A DNA stretch of 20,859 bases from Baffinella frigidus (Eukaryota; Cryptophyceae; Cryptomonadales; Baffinellaceae): positions 570,499 to 591,357 of the forward strand of contig MU646386.1 in the NCBI GenBank assembly GCA_026770585.1, in the 5' to 3' direction. Both the position numbers and the translations under genes were made by a program. Positions 19,101 to 20,676 of the stretch are shown here, piece by piece. The notes below the pieces were generated by a model that worked only from the letters and a program-made list of their open reading frames with translations, had not been told where the DNA came from and searched no databases. Position 1 is the first letter of the stretch. Each line of letters starts with the position of its first letter.

Positions 19101-20676
19101 TTTCAGAGACCTAACGGTTCATCTAACAGTCGTGGGGCTCTTGTGCGCAGATTCTGTTGCGGCAGGAGTGAACACACCATACATAACAAACCCTGTGGCA
19201 CCTAAAGAGGATCTGGTTACGGTGCGCAGATTCTTCTCGGGCAGGATTGTCCGGTTCACTTGACAGTCATAACCTGTCAGTCAACCGTCGTGACTAGTCC
19301 TGTTGAGTGAACACTCTTGACCTGTCTTGTTCGCAGATCCTTCTCGGACAGGAGTGTCCGCAGCTAGCGTGCCACCTGGACCACATCCAGCTATCACCGG
19401 ATCTCATCACCACCGACTGCTGCTCCTCCTCCGACAGGACTGAACAAACCCTCAAGGATCTAAATGGGCGCTGGTGCGCGGATCCTGTTGGGGGCAGGAG
19501 CGAAAACAATCGAACGGACCTAAAGGAGTGAACTCACCCTATGGGACCTGACGGGGCCCTGGTTCACCCGCAGATTCTGCTGGGGCAGGAGTGTCCGCAG
19601 CTAGCCTGCCACCTGGACCACATCCAGCTCTCGCCCGACCTGATCATCACGGATTGGTGGTTCACTCTCTTCACCAAGGACTTCCGACGAGGTCCCGAAA
19701 CCCTACACCCTTCACCCTACACCCCACACCCTACACCCTACACCCCACACCCTACACCCTACACCCTACACCCTACACCATACGCCCTACACCCTATACC
19801 CTACACCATACACCATACACCATACACCATACACCATACACCATACACCATACACCATACACCATACACCATACACCCTACACCCTACACCCCACACCCA
19901 ACACCATACACCCAACATCCTGAACCCTAGACCCCAAACCTCAAACCCGAGACCCAAAAACCAACCCCCTCAACCTTAGCGAATTGCGCCGTGGTGCCTT
20001 CACCCCAAACCCTACACCCTAGACCCTAAAACCCAAACCCTAAACCCCCTGACAGGGACGTCAGCGCGGGTAATGGACTGCGTGCTCCTAGAGGGCGAGC
20101 CCCTCCTCATGCGCGCCGCCGTCGGTGCGCCACCCCTCAACCATCAACCCTCAACCCTCAACCCTCAACACTCAACACTCGACCCTCGACCCTCTACCCT
20201 CAACCCTAAATACTAAACACTAACGAGTAACCACTAAACACTAAACACCAAATGTAATCCAAGCTCTTCCATTCCTGATTCGCAGGGCTGTGCAAGGCAC
20301 TGGTATTATTCGAGGTTTTCAATACCAAGGCTCTGGTATTCATTCCAAGGCTTTGGTATTGATCAAGGACTTTGGTATTAACACAGTCTCCCCCTTCAGG
20401 GTTGTGCAAGGCTCTGGAGCCAGCGCTGATAGGCAAGGACATGGAAGAGTGTCACACGGTGCGTCCCCCCCCTAACCCCCCCTCGGCCAACGTCTCTGCA
20501 CACCGCTCCACCCTCATTGACTCTCTGCTTCGCGTGACCTGGTTGCGACCGCCTTCAATATTTCAGTAAACTTTACTTTTGAGTGAAGTCATCTATTTGT
20601 TTTGTGCGGGGTGCAGGTGTTAGGGCGGGCGGGGGAGCGCCTGAGCGAAGAAGCCTTCTTTTCCGCCGCCGCCTCG
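3..20676 (+). CDS. MORN-repeat and TBC-domain (Rab-GAP) protein, multi-exon gene, partial at both ends
   Basis: Seen: about 24 short exons with GT-AG borders, most joining in compatible phase, encode in order a Pro/Ala/Glu-rich acidic region, four MORN repeats, a charged helical linker and a TBC domain. The TBC part shows LWRGGVPDSVRGKLW, IEQDLPRT (arginine finger), KPEVGYRQ|GM (glutamine finger), NLLAQ, ITDWWFTLFTKDF and later helices. Known: TBC domains stimulate GTP hydrolysis by Rab GTPases with an Arg and a Gln finger; MORN repeats often bind membranes or act as scaffolds. Spacing resembles TBC1D12/TBC1D14-type domains as I recall them. Inferred: an active Rab-GAP of vesicle traffic. No start codon, stop codon or promoter lies in the window. 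Joins 6755 to 7328 and 7846 to 7950 are unresolved. The spliced length is about 2.06 kb out of 20.7 kb. Family is firm; target Rab is unknown. Confidence 0.85.
184..494 (+). repeat. Intron A-B with CCCTAAA telomere-like tract (190-316)
   Basis: A clean run of CCCTAAA and CCCTAAATCCTCAA units starts six bases after the exon A donor and runs to about 316. The rest (317-494) shows no gene or clear element. The tract is internal, not a chromosome end, since coding exons lie on both sides. Confidence 0.85.
495..556 (+). CDS. Exon B: Ala/Pro-repeat segment
   Basis: Acceptor CTCCACAG| and donor ACAGAG|GTACAC. It enters in phase 1, exactly as exon A leaves, and ends in phase 0. It reads ESAPPAPAPAPAPAPEAATE. 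This low-complexity Ala-Pro repeat is a plausible rigid or disordered linker. The frame fit on both sides is the main evidence; composition alone would be weak in this GC-rich DNA. Confidence 0.5.
566..695 (+). mobile_element. Foldback (MITE-like) family 2, copy a
   Basis: The segment with CCCTATGTCCCTACGGGTTG and CCTACCGTAGGGTCCTA, ending near GTCCGCTGTGTGG, aligns with 18636-18755 on the same strand and in reverse with 1650-1712 and 13893-13990. No coding potential. It is non-autonomous by length; ends are approximate. Confidence 0.6.
850..989 (+). mobile_element. MITE-like family 7, copy 1 (termini GCCACTTAGCAG)
   Basis: Terminal inverted repeats GCCACTTAGCAG and CTGCTAAGTGGC bound about 140 bp. 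The interior (TTTGTACTAGAATCTTATCC to CGGATTTCCGGGG) reappears in reverse at 17652-17747. Similar termini bound 6386-6524. Confidence 0.6.
1202..1297 (+). CDS. Exon C: acidic Ala/Ser/Glu-rich segment
   Basis: Acceptor GGAATGCAG|, just downstream of a short CCCTCAA-type tract, and phase 0 as exon B requires. It reads ADAQDAAAAESVPESVSEAL then SAGGSVSASEDE, an acidic, probably disordered stretch. The donor is placed at GACGAG|GTCACG. The frame stays open for about 310 more bases, so the exon could be longer. The next recognisable exon is 3.7 kb away. Confidence 0.5.
1650..1712 (-). mobile_element. Foldback family 2, copy d (inverted fragment)
   Basis: AATCCATAGGCCCTACGG and CCGTAGGGACATAGGG match the reverse complement of the family-2 copies at 566 and 18636. 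It is a fragment of about 60 bp. Confidence 0.5.
1967..2087. mobile_element. MITE-like family 1, copy 1 (termini TACAGGGGTACCTC)
   Basis: Near-perfect terminal inverted repeats of about 33 bp: TACAGGGGTACCTCACTCAT at the left and ATGAGCGAGGTACCCCTGTA at the right, around a CCGTAGGG/CCTACTGTAGGG core. Four further full or partial copies occur in the window. No open frame, so non-autonomous. Confidence 0.85.
2321..2444. mobile_element. MITE-like family 1, copy 2
   Basis: The left end is decayed (CCAGGGGTACTTCGCCCTCA); the right end is intact (ATGAGCGAGGTACCCCTGTA). The core ACCCCCGTAGGGCCCTAGGC to CTACTGTAGGGTCC matches copy 1. Confidence 0.8.
2808..2850. mobile_element. MITE-like family 1, copy 3 (right end only)
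   Basis: Only CCTAGGGGGGGGCGGTTTC and ATGAGTGAGGTACCCCTGTA remain; the left end is absent. Confidence 0.7.
3176..3250. repeat. Perfect 25-bp inverted repeat (foldback)
   Basis: Arms 3176-3200 and 3226-3250 are exact reverse complements (key motif GGGATTGGAATGGCCGGA) with a 25-nt loop. One more single arm occurs at 3765-3785. Confidence 0.85.
4142..4363. mobile_element. MITE-like element with 25-bp TIRs (AATTGACGCA...)
   Basis: Arms 4142-4166 and 4339-4363 are reverse complements with one mismatch (AATTGACGCA, TTTACCACACAA). A nested perfect 14-bp inverted repeat (4251-4264 / 4282-4295, CACTTTTAAGATAT) sits inside. AT-rich, non-coding. Confidence 0.75.
5024..5176 (+). CDS. Exon D: charged helix plus MORN repeats 1 and 2 (start)
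   Basis: Acceptor GATGCGCAG| and donor AACCAG|GTCTG, phase 0 to 0, 51 codons. An acidic helix (EELELAWFKYEKDDVDR) leads into MORN repeat 1 (YQGQLRGRSKAGLGCMQGRD) and the first half of MORN repeat 2 (VRYEGHWQNNQ). The MORN pattern is YxGxW/F-x-G-x-GxG. The open frame continues upstream to about 4643, so the 5' boundary is uncertain; I chose the AG directly before the helix. Confidence 0.8.
5427..5483 (+). CDS. Exon E: MORN repeat 2 (end) and 3 (start)
   Basis: Acceptor TGTCTGCCCCAG| and donor TTCAAG|GTACGTG, both strong, 19 codons, phase 0 to 0. It reads RAGLGVEHTSDGIYEGQFK. Joined to exon D it completes the second MORN repeat and opens the third (YEGQFK). The intron cuts the repeat just after its aromatic YxGxF core, as in the next exon. 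Confidence 0.9.
5484..5989 (+). other. Intron E-F with dispersed and short tandem repeats
   Basis: Bases 5574-5638 resemble 6293-6360 and, more weakly, 11172-11235 (GGAAGGGGATACATGGTGG-type). A weak echo of exon F's 5' border lies at 5645-5672 (GCAGGACATCCCGCC). Bases 5861-5970 hold about five diverged 20-23-bp units ending CCGGTTCAGT; the same word recurs in 18770-19280. No gene. Confidence 0.5.
5990..6061 (+). CDS. Exon F: MORN repeat 3 (end) and 4 (start)
   Basis: Acceptor CACCTGATTCAG| and donor GAGCGG|GTATGC, 24 codons, phase 0 to 0. It begins EDMRHGLGVFNKKNG and ends VYTGEWER. It is a symmetrical MORN-sized exon like exon E, suggesting growth of the array by exon duplication. A 142-bp foldback element (6071-6212) begins nine bases after the donor. 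Confidence 0.9.
6071..6212. mobile_element. MITE-like family 3, copy 1 (TTTATCCGGGGAAACC)
   Basis: Terminal inverted repeats of about 55 bp: the left arm contains TTTCTTTCATTTCCTGGCA and GAAAATTGCTACAC, the right arm GTGTAGTAATTTTTGATGCC and AGGAAATGAAAGAAA. It starts nine bases after the exon F donor. Confidence 0.85.
6367..6386 (+). repeat. Exon echo of exon G (truncated 5' junction)
   Basis: TTCTTCCAG|GGAGATTCGCCTGACG resembles the exon G start TTTCCCCAG|GGAGATTGGCACGGCG. It has no donor and is cut after about 20 bases by a family-7 element. Confidence 0.45.
6386..6524. mobile_element. MITE-like family 7, copy 2
   Basis: Ends CGCTTAGCAGCCCCC and GGCTGCTAAGTGGG are inverted repeats like those at 850-989. 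The interior is diverged but also contains CCGGATTTCCGGGG. Confidence 0.55.
6550..6648 (+). repeat. Telomere-like tract before exon G
   Basis: CCCTCAA then CCCTAAA heptamers, ending ten bases before the exon G acceptor. Confidence 0.85.
6659..6755 (+). CDS. Exon G: last MORN repeat and following segment
   Basis: Acceptor GCTTTCCCCAG| after a CCCTAAA tract, phase 0, and donor TCGCAAG|GTTGCC, phase 1. It reads GDWHGDGLVKQNTRTGEK, then ETFVHWSFGFAISQ. The first part completes MORN repeat 4. The tail looks like real protein but leaves in phase 1, while the next clear exon (7328) wants phase 0, so either a small exon is missing or the donor is different. A truncated copy of its 5' border lies at 6367-6386. 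Confidence 0.8.
6931..6959 (+). CDS. Candidate 29-nt microexon between exons G and H
   Basis: Flanked by GTTGCCCAG| and TGTGG|GTATC. It would enter in phase 1 and leave in phase 0, exactly resolving the conflict between exons G and H, and would add about ten Ser/Pro/Arg-rich residues. Against it: the bases around its donor resemble the donor of exon F followed by the same foldback element, so it may only be a duplicated junction. Confidence 0.25.
6965..7100. mobile_element. MITE-like family 3, copy 2
   Basis: TTTATCCGGAGAAACCTATT to ATTACTACACAAATGCTTTA on the left and CAGTAATTTTCGTTGCCAGG to the end on the right align with copy 1 over the full length. Confidence 0.8.
7328..7367 (+). CDS. 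Exon H: helical linker, part 1
   Basis: Acceptor CGACCCCAG| and donor CGCGGG|GTAAACCC. It reads VQKEAVRVAATAR and leaves in phase 1, matching exon I. The amphipathic charged helix continues through exons I and J. The donor merges directly into telomere-like repeats. The start could instead be six bases later (CAG|AAAGAG). Confidence 0.65.
7368..7519 (+). repeat. Intron H-I made almost wholly of telomere-like repeats
   Basis: From the donor GTAAACCCTAAACC to the acceptor CCCTAAACCAG the 152 nt consist of CCCTAAA variants (CCTTAAA, CCCTGAA, ACACTAAA, CCCACA). Both splice sites are one or two substitutions away from the repeat itself. Confidence 0.85.
7520..7571 (+). CDS. Exon I: helical linker, part 2
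   Basis: Acceptor CTAAACCAG| and donor GTGTTT|GTAAACCC; both borders grow out of telomere-like repeats. It enters in phase 1 and leaves in phase 2, compatible with H and J. It reads MAEDARAQCEPEEPAC and continues the acidic helical stretch. It sits alone between two introns of 152 and 170 nt made of CCCTAAA-type repeats. Confidence 0.7.
7572..7741 (+). repeat. Intron I-J made almost wholly of telomere-like repeats
   Basis: Donor GTAAACCCTGAACC, then about nine perfect CCCTAAA units, then CCCCAAA units, then the acceptor CCCTCAACCAG. It holds nothing else. Confidence 0.9.
7742..7846 (+). CDS. Exon J: helical (coiled-coil-like) linker, part 3
   Basis: Acceptor CCCTCAACCAG|, phase 2 as exon I requires. 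It reads KARADFKYEEKVRVVEEG, then VVAAARKMQLEEKAKL, a highly charged helix. The frame meets TGA at 7860, so the exon must end before that. I placed the donor at GAC|GTCC (phase 2); AAG|GTGAGG at 7776 has a better donor sequence but would discard a good helix, and a GC donor near 7858 is also possible. Confidence 0.6.
7889..7946. mobile_element. MITE-like family 1, copy 4 (right half)
   Basis: GTAGGGTCCTAGGGGGG and ATGAGCGAGGTACCCCTGTA match the right half of copy 1. It ends three bases before the exon K acceptor. Confidence 0.7.
7950..8002 (+). CDS. Exon K: short segment LFIDVTLTHKARKGVKR
   Basis: Donor AAGAGG|GTGAGT is near-consensus and phase 0. The frame reads LFIDVTLTHKARKGVKR. The acceptor (GTAAAG|) lies three bases after the end of a foldback-element fragment (7889-7946), so the element borders or supplies the splice site. 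Entry phase 1 does not match the donor chosen for exon J. An upstream AG inside the element (GCGAG|GTACC) would match but add element-derived residues. The exon itself is likely, its 5' border is not. Confidence 0.5.
8126..8246. mobile_element. MITE-like family 1, copy 5
   Basis: TACAGGGTACCTCGCTCATA at the left and TAATGAGTGAGATACCCCTG at the right are inverted repeats. The internal core CCTACTGTAGGGTCCTA matches copy 1. Confidence 0.8.
8884..8962 (+). repeat. Dispersed repeat with CCCAACATAGGCGGACACCGG
   Basis: CTTGAGGTTCTTCGAGCTCC and ACATAGGCGGACACCGGAAC and TTGTTCTGCAGAAAAGCC recur at 9415-9460 and 10985-11016. The associated CCTTGAGGTTTTAA segment recurs at 10381 and 11059. Nature unknown. 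Confidence 0.6.
9036..10620 (+). repeat. G-strand telomere-like region (TTTAGGG sense), interrupted
   Basis: Blocks at 9036-9255, 9525-10320 and 10548-10618 are built from GGGTTTA, GGGTTCA, GGGTTGA and GGGTTTC variants, including eight GGGTTGA in a row near 10106-10160. Orientation is opposite to the tracts that abut exons. The transcript would carry UUUAGGG-type, G-quadruplex-prone RNA. Confidence 0.85.
10671..10815. repeat. Foldback of GTTGAGTTGAG / CTCAACTCAAC words
   Basis: Repeated TTGTTGAGTTGAG words with opposing CTCAACTCAACAAGG. The inner arms 10766-10780 and 10788-10802 are a perfect 15-bp hairpin with a 7-nt loop. Confidence 0.75.
10850..10901. repeat. Two abutting perfect hairpins
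   Basis: Arms 10850-10863 / 10865-10878 (GTGGGAATTACTGC, 1-nt loop), followed at the next base by 10879-10889 / 10891-10901 (TGTCGTACTTT, 1-nt loop). Both are perfect. Confidence 0.9.
11350..11408 (+). repeat. (GGTGTG)n minisatellite
   Basis: Tandem GGTGTGTGGTGTG and GGGGTGTG units. Confidence 0.85.
11755..11870 (+). repeat. Polypyrimidine tract
   Basis: An almost pure C/T run with CCTTCC and CCCTCC words; low complexity, no gene. Confidence 0.8.
12404..12486 (+). CDS. Candidate exon L: Pro/Arg/Leu segment
   Basis: Acceptor GTCTCGCAG| and donor CAGGCT|GTGGGC (the same donor hexamer as exon N). It enters in phase 0, as exon K leaves, and leaves in phase 2, as exon M needs. It begins QPQGVRRPEDLLVIP. 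No family is recognised. Support is only phase and composition, after a 4.4-kb repeat-filled intron, and the intron to exon M would be very short (47-62 nt). Confidence 0.35.
12534..12687 (+). CDS. Exon M: basic segment before the TBC domain
   Basis: Donor CAGCAA|GTAAGG is close to consensus and phase 0. The frame reads HMPGPVLPGGNGRKQFSPF, then SAMRGFMARLVSKPVEEVAT. The 3' border joins exon N cleanly. The 5' border is uncertain: CTAGGCAG| (12534) or GGGCGCAG| (12549), both phase 2. No domain is recognised; it may be a disordered or regulatory lead-in to the GAP domain. Confidence 0.55.
12932..13060 (+). CDS. Exon N: start of TBC region
   Basis: It reads RMHRRVRECGVDKRG, then LVKVWEDVLNNFEARVRQRW, and ends WVQ|GTGGGC in phase 0. 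The VWEDVLNNFE helix and the 18-residue spacing to LWRGG in exon O match the pre-TBC helix of TBC1D12/14-like proteins as I recall them. The acceptor lies within GAGCAGCAG; cuts at 12929, 12932 or 12935 are all in frame and change only one or two Gln residues. Confidence 0.8.
13149..13257 (+). pseudogene. Ankyrin-repeat relic (frameshifted) inside intron N-O
   Basis: Bases 13149-13221 read RALVVLLLEAGAEVSSKDND in one frame, the second half of a typical ankyrin repeat (LLLEAGA.V..KDND). Bases 13219-13257 in another frame read KDSNMWRSIHYAA, the start of the next repeat (usual form D..G.TPLHYAA). The +1 shift and absence of flanking repeats indicate a decayed fragment of another gene or a lost exon. 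No splice pair would put both halves in frame with exons N and O. Confidence 0.55.
13893..13990 (-). mobile_element. Foldback family 2, copy b (inverted)
   Basis: The reverse complement (AAGAATCGGTTAGGATGTCC to ATTGCCTACCGTAGGGTCCT and GGGTTATTCACG) aligns along its length with 18636-18735. Confidence 0.65.
14070..14147 (+). CDS. Exon O: TBC domain, first signature motif
   Basis: Acceptor TACCCCCACAG| and donor GGCCTG|GTGCAA, 26 codons, phase 0 to 0. It reads ALWRGGVPDSVRGKLW then RRAVGNRLGL. The GxPxxxRGxxW motif is the N-terminal hallmark of TBC domains and packs near the active site. The donor runs into CCCAAAC/CCCTCAA repeats. A short copy of its central bases (GCACCTGATTCGG) recurs at 14273-14291. 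Confidence 0.95.
14273..14291 (+). repeat. Exon echo of exon O (internal fragment)
   Basis: GAGGGCGCACCTGATTCGG versus exon O GAGGCGTGCCTGATTCGG. About 18 bases, lying 190 bp downstream. Confidence 0.5.
14394..14434 (+). repeat. Exon echo of exon P (5' junction)
   Basis: CGAGCGCAG|ACGACAGCGCGATACCAAG resembles the true CGAGCAG|ACGACAGCGAGATACGAAG, then runs into a TCC microsatellite. It has no donor. Confidence 0.75.
14433..14478 (+). repeat. (TCC)n microsatellite
   Basis: TCCTCC and CTCCTC triplets in tandem. Confidence 0.9.
14592..14732. repeat. Chain of abutting perfect hairpins
   Basis: Hairpin 1: 14592-14606 / 14610-14624 (CCCCACCTGATCCAT, 3-nt loop). Hairpin 2: 14628-14639 / 14682-14693 enclosing two CTTCATATATGAAG palindromes. 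Hairpin 3: 14693-14712 / 14713-14732, 20-bp arms with no loop and one mismatch (TGCTCTCGGGGTTTCTCAGC). Confidence 0.9.
14761..14800 (+). repeat. Perfect tandem 20-mer, two copies
   Basis: TCACTTTACAAAACGCTGAG is repeated exactly. Its inverse, CTCAGCGTTTTGTAAAGTGG, lies at 16461-16480 in the junction region before exon R. Confidence 0.9.
14849..14912 (+). CDS. Exon P: TBC domain, second segment
   Basis: Acceptor GCCCGAGCAG| and donor GTCGAAG|GTGCAC, phase 0 to 1. It reads TTARYEEMLALCLSPQRSS, continuing GNRLGL from exon O as the T..xYE helix does in TBC1D12/14-type domains. Truncated copies of its 5' junction lie upstream (14394-14434) and of its 3' junction downstream (15119-15153). Confidence 0.9.
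15119..15153 (+). repeat. Exon echo of exon P (3' junction)
   Basis: CTGCCTCTCGCCGCGGCGCT and TTTCGAAGGCATAC resemble exon P's CTGCCTCTCGCCGCAGCGCT and GTCGAAG|GTGCAC. A smaller copy (CCGTCGAAGGT) lies at about 15010. Confidence 0.7.
15288..15408. mobile_element. MITE-like family 4 (TACAGAGGTCACTCGCG)
   Basis: Left TACAGAGGTCACTCGCGC and right CGCGAGTAACCTCTGCA are inverted repeats that continue into ACACACC/GGTGTGT. The core CCTAGGACTAGCCCTACCGT resembles family 1, and the termini share TACAGRGGT, so the families are probably related. Confidence 0.75.
15340..15690 (+). repeat. Tandem unit of about 195 bp containing exon Q echoes
   Basis: 15340-15503 aligns with 15537-15690: AGGACTAGCCCTACCGTAGG, ACCTGGCAGGGTAC, CATAACCTGGC, then GGACTTTCGTGCACCGAACA (first) or GGACTTTCGTGCATCGAAAA (second). 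The last words match exon Q's start GGGCTTTCGTGCATCGAACA. Bases 15538-15603 are the right half of a family-4 element. Confidence 0.75.
15766..15813 (+). CDS. Exon Q: TBC domain, arginine finger
   Basis: Acceptor GGGGCACAG| and donor CGGCAGG|GTGCGG, phase 1 to 1, only 48 nt. It reads LSCIEQDLPRTGRRQ. The I-x-x-D-x-x-R motif carries the catalytic arginine of TBC domains, intact here (PRT). From this Arg to the VL of exon R the spacing is 19 residues, as in the family by my recollection. The usual F-P after RT is replaced by G-R. Two truncated copies of its start precede it (15477, 15670). Confidence 0.9.
16043..16306 (+). repeat. Exon echo of exon R split by a MITE
   Basis: The part before the MITE matches exon R's intron end (ACACTTTAGACGTTG, GGCTGCGCGGCGCAG). 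The part after it, GTGGTGGACTCTGAGAAG and GGGAGGTTGCTCCGGCAGTC, matches exon R codons with substitutions. It then diverges before the GYRQ motif, so it cannot replace exon R. Confidence 0.85.
16116..16259. mobile_element. MITE of 144 bp with TIRs and AATC target duplication
   Basis: Ends TCATCTTGAAAGATAACTGA and the reverse complement of AGTTATCTTCCGAGATGA are imperfect inverted repeats of about 29 bp. AATC flanks both sides (16112-16115, 16260-16263). Removing the element restores GCGCAGAAATCGTGG, which matches the exon R border GCGCAGGAATTGTGG. Confidence 0.9.
16562..16641 (+). CDS. Exon R: TBC domain, glutamine finger
   Basis: Acceptor CGCGGCGCAG| and donor CGCCAG|GTACC, phase 1 to 0. It reads IVVDSEKLGRVLRAVAAL then KPEVGYRQ. 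The P-x-V-G-Y-x-Q motif carries the catalytic glutamine, here the last codon before the intron; the following GM begins exon S. Several damaged copies of this exon or its junctions surround it (16043-16306, 16475-16500, 16769-16800, 17203-17311). Confidence 0.95.
16769..16800 (+). repeat. Exon echo of exon R (3' junction)
   Basis: TGTTAAAACCCGAGGTTGGC and TACCCCAGGTAC resemble exon R's GCTCAAGCCTGAGGTTGGC and TACCGCCAG|GTACC. Confidence 0.7.
17078..17196. mobile_element. MITE-like family 3, copy 3
   Basis: Inverted arms share TATTTTTCT and CGAAAATTACTACAC with GTGTAGTAATTTTCGTTGC and AGAAAAATA, the same inner motif as copies 1 and 2; the outer ends are diverged. Confidence 0.75.
17203..17311 (+). 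repeat. Exon echo of exon R interrupted by a telomere-like insert
   Basis: GTTGCGGCGCTCACGCCCGA then GGTTGG (to 17228) and, after the insert, AGGTTGGCTCCCGCCAG|GTGC (17295-17311) together match the end of exon R. The insert is GGGTTTGG/TTTAGGG-like then CCCTAAACCCTCAACC. AGGTTGG occurs on both sides of it. Confidence 0.8.
17487..17536 (+). repeat. Exon echo 1 of exon S
   Basis: CACCAG|GAGATGAGTTACATC followed by GCGCTGGTGCTGAGCGTCTC matches exon S, open in frame through SEDE, then breaks at GACGAAACCTACACCC into telomere-like repeats. It has no donor. Confidence 0.85.
17652..17747 (-). mobile_element. MITE-like family 7, copy 3 (inverted)
   Basis: The reverse complement (TTCGTACTAGAATCTTGTCC, then CCGAATTTCCCCCGGATATC) matches the interior of the copy at 850-989. 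Confidence 0.55.
17820..17870 (+). repeat. Exon echo 2 of exon S
   Basis: CCGGCAG|GACATGAGGTACATC then GGGGCTTTGTTACTGAGCGT matches exon S and breaks at GGCAAAACCTACACCC, the same junction as echo 1. Echo 1 and echo 2 therefore share one truncation event. Confidence 0.85.
17928..18016 (+). CDS. Exon S: TBC domain, GMSYI helix
   Basis: Acceptor CACCCTAAACAAG| (AAG, inside a telomere-like tract) and donor CAACG|GTCTCG, phase 0 to 2. It reads GMSYIGALVLSVSEDE, then TEAFVILGNLLAQ. This is the GM.(Y/F)I.A.LL...E..AF..(L/F).NLL helix pair after the Gln finger. Two truncated near-copies precede it in the intron (17487 and 17820); only this one carries the full exon and a donor. Confidence 0.95.
18017..18400 (+). 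repeat. Intron S-T: telomere-like throughout
   Basis: CCCTACA units (18021-18085) follow the donor. After an 80-nt unique piece (18090-18172) come CCCTAAA, then CCCCAAA (18226-18280), CCCCTACA and CCCTCAA, up to the exon T acceptor. Confidence 0.85.
18401..18464 (+). CDS. Exon T: TBC domain, middle helices
   Basis: Acceptor CGATGGCAG| and donor TTCGAG|GTCCGC, phase 2 to 0, exactly compatible with exons S and U. It reads HFPAFLEMRTCEIEKRWRVF then E. It matches the segment of TBC domains in which a helix ending in FE leads into the P.L..HL motif. The acceptor follows a 215-nt telomere-like tract. Confidence 0.85.
18636..18755 (+). mobile_element. Foldback family 2, copy c
   Basis: CCCTATGTCCCCTATGGATT, CCTACCGTAGGGTCCTACGG and GGGTTATTCACGAAATCCCT to GTCCGCTGTGTGGCC align with copy a on the same strand. 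Confidence 0.7.
18809..18875 (+). repeat. (TA)n / TATTAT microsatellite
   Basis: ATATATATTATTAATATTAT-type low-complexity DNA. Confidence 0.9.
19337..19432 (+). repeat. Longest exon echo of exon U
   Basis: After TTGTTCGCAG| it reads ILLGQECPQLACHLDHIQLS then PDLITTD, nearly identical to exon U, then CCSSS where exon U has WWFTL, and no GT donor follows. Third-position differences (CTT/CTG, GGA/GGG, TCA/TCG) are common. It is either a dead duplicate or the remnant of an alternative exon. Confidence 0.85.
19574..19691 (+). CDS. Exon U: TBC domain, HL...SPD...TDWWFTLF segment
   Basis: Acceptor TTCACCCGCAG| and donor GACGAG|GTCCCG, phase 0 to 1, 39 codons. It reads ILLGQECPQLACHLDHIQLS, then PDLIITDWWFTLFTKDFRR. 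This is the highly conserved L..HL....L.PD.Y..DW..TL(F/Y)... block. It is the last of about eight diverged copies of its own 5' junction lying in the preceding 670 bases; only this copy has a donor and the full motif. Confidence 0.95.
19692..20055 (+). repeat. Intron U-V: telomere-like, with CCATACA array
   Basis: CCCTACA/CCCCACA units after the donor, then about ten CCATACA units in a row (19801-19875), then CCCTACA, CCCAACA and CCCTAAA up to near the exon V acceptor. A short non-repeat patch lies at 19960-20000. Confidence 0.9.
20056..20124 (+). CDS. Exon V: TBC domain, R(V/I)WD-type helix
   Basis: Acceptor CCCCCTGACAG| and donor GTCG|GTGCGC, phase 1 to 1. It reads TSARVMDCVLLEGEPLLMRA then AV. 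It corresponds to the A.RVWD.....GE.....TAL segment of TBC domains, with Met in place of the usual Trp in RVWD. Telomere-like repeats flank both borders. Confidence 0.9.
20125..20399 (+). repeat. Intron V-W: CCCTCAA tract and exon W echo array
   Basis: CCCTCAA, CACTCAA and CACTAAA units run to about 20250. Bases 20279-20303 (ATTCGCAG|GGCTGTGCAAGGCACTGG) copy the start of exon W. CAAGGCNYTGGTATT-type 15-mers follow at 20293, 20326, 20346 and 20364. Confidence 0.85.
20400..20458 (+). CDS. Exon W: TBC domain, late helix
   Basis: Acceptor TCCCCCTTCAG| and donor CACACG|GTGCGT, phase 1 to 0. It reads LCKALEPALIGKDMEECHT, the helix that follows the T.LGIL segment in TBC domains (L......LL..D.......). 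A truncated copy of its first 18 bases and four short repeats derived from it precede it (20279-20379). Confidence 0.85.
20617..20676 (+). CDS. Exon X: TBC domain, C-terminal helix
   Basis: Acceptor GGGGTGCAG| and donor GCCTCG|GTACGT, phase 0 to 0, 20 codons. It reads VLGRAGERLSEEAFFSAAAS, matching the ...LP....E.LF..I... end of TBC domains. The gene must continue downstream; the rest of the window is a (TTC)n-rich intron. Confidence 0.8.

Larger units (their letters stand above)
18465..19573 (+). repeat. Intron T-U with an array of exon U junction copies
   Basis: After a family-2 element (18636-18755) and an AT microsatellite (18809-18875), copies of exon U's first ~20 bases occur at about 18907, 18968, 19044, 19144, 19222, 19337 and 19473, most preceded by GCGCAG or similar and followed by GTGAACACACCCTA-like DNA. 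The copy at 19337 extends about 95 bases. Repeated GGTTCAGTCAAC words lie between. No other gene. Confidence 0.85.

Noticed and set aside
19541-19930. Open frames rich in TPYTLHP repeats (also at 6683, 17753 and 17931)
   Set aside because: These are translations of CCCTACA/CCATACA telomere-like repeats running on from real exons; the exons end at GT donors before the repeats.
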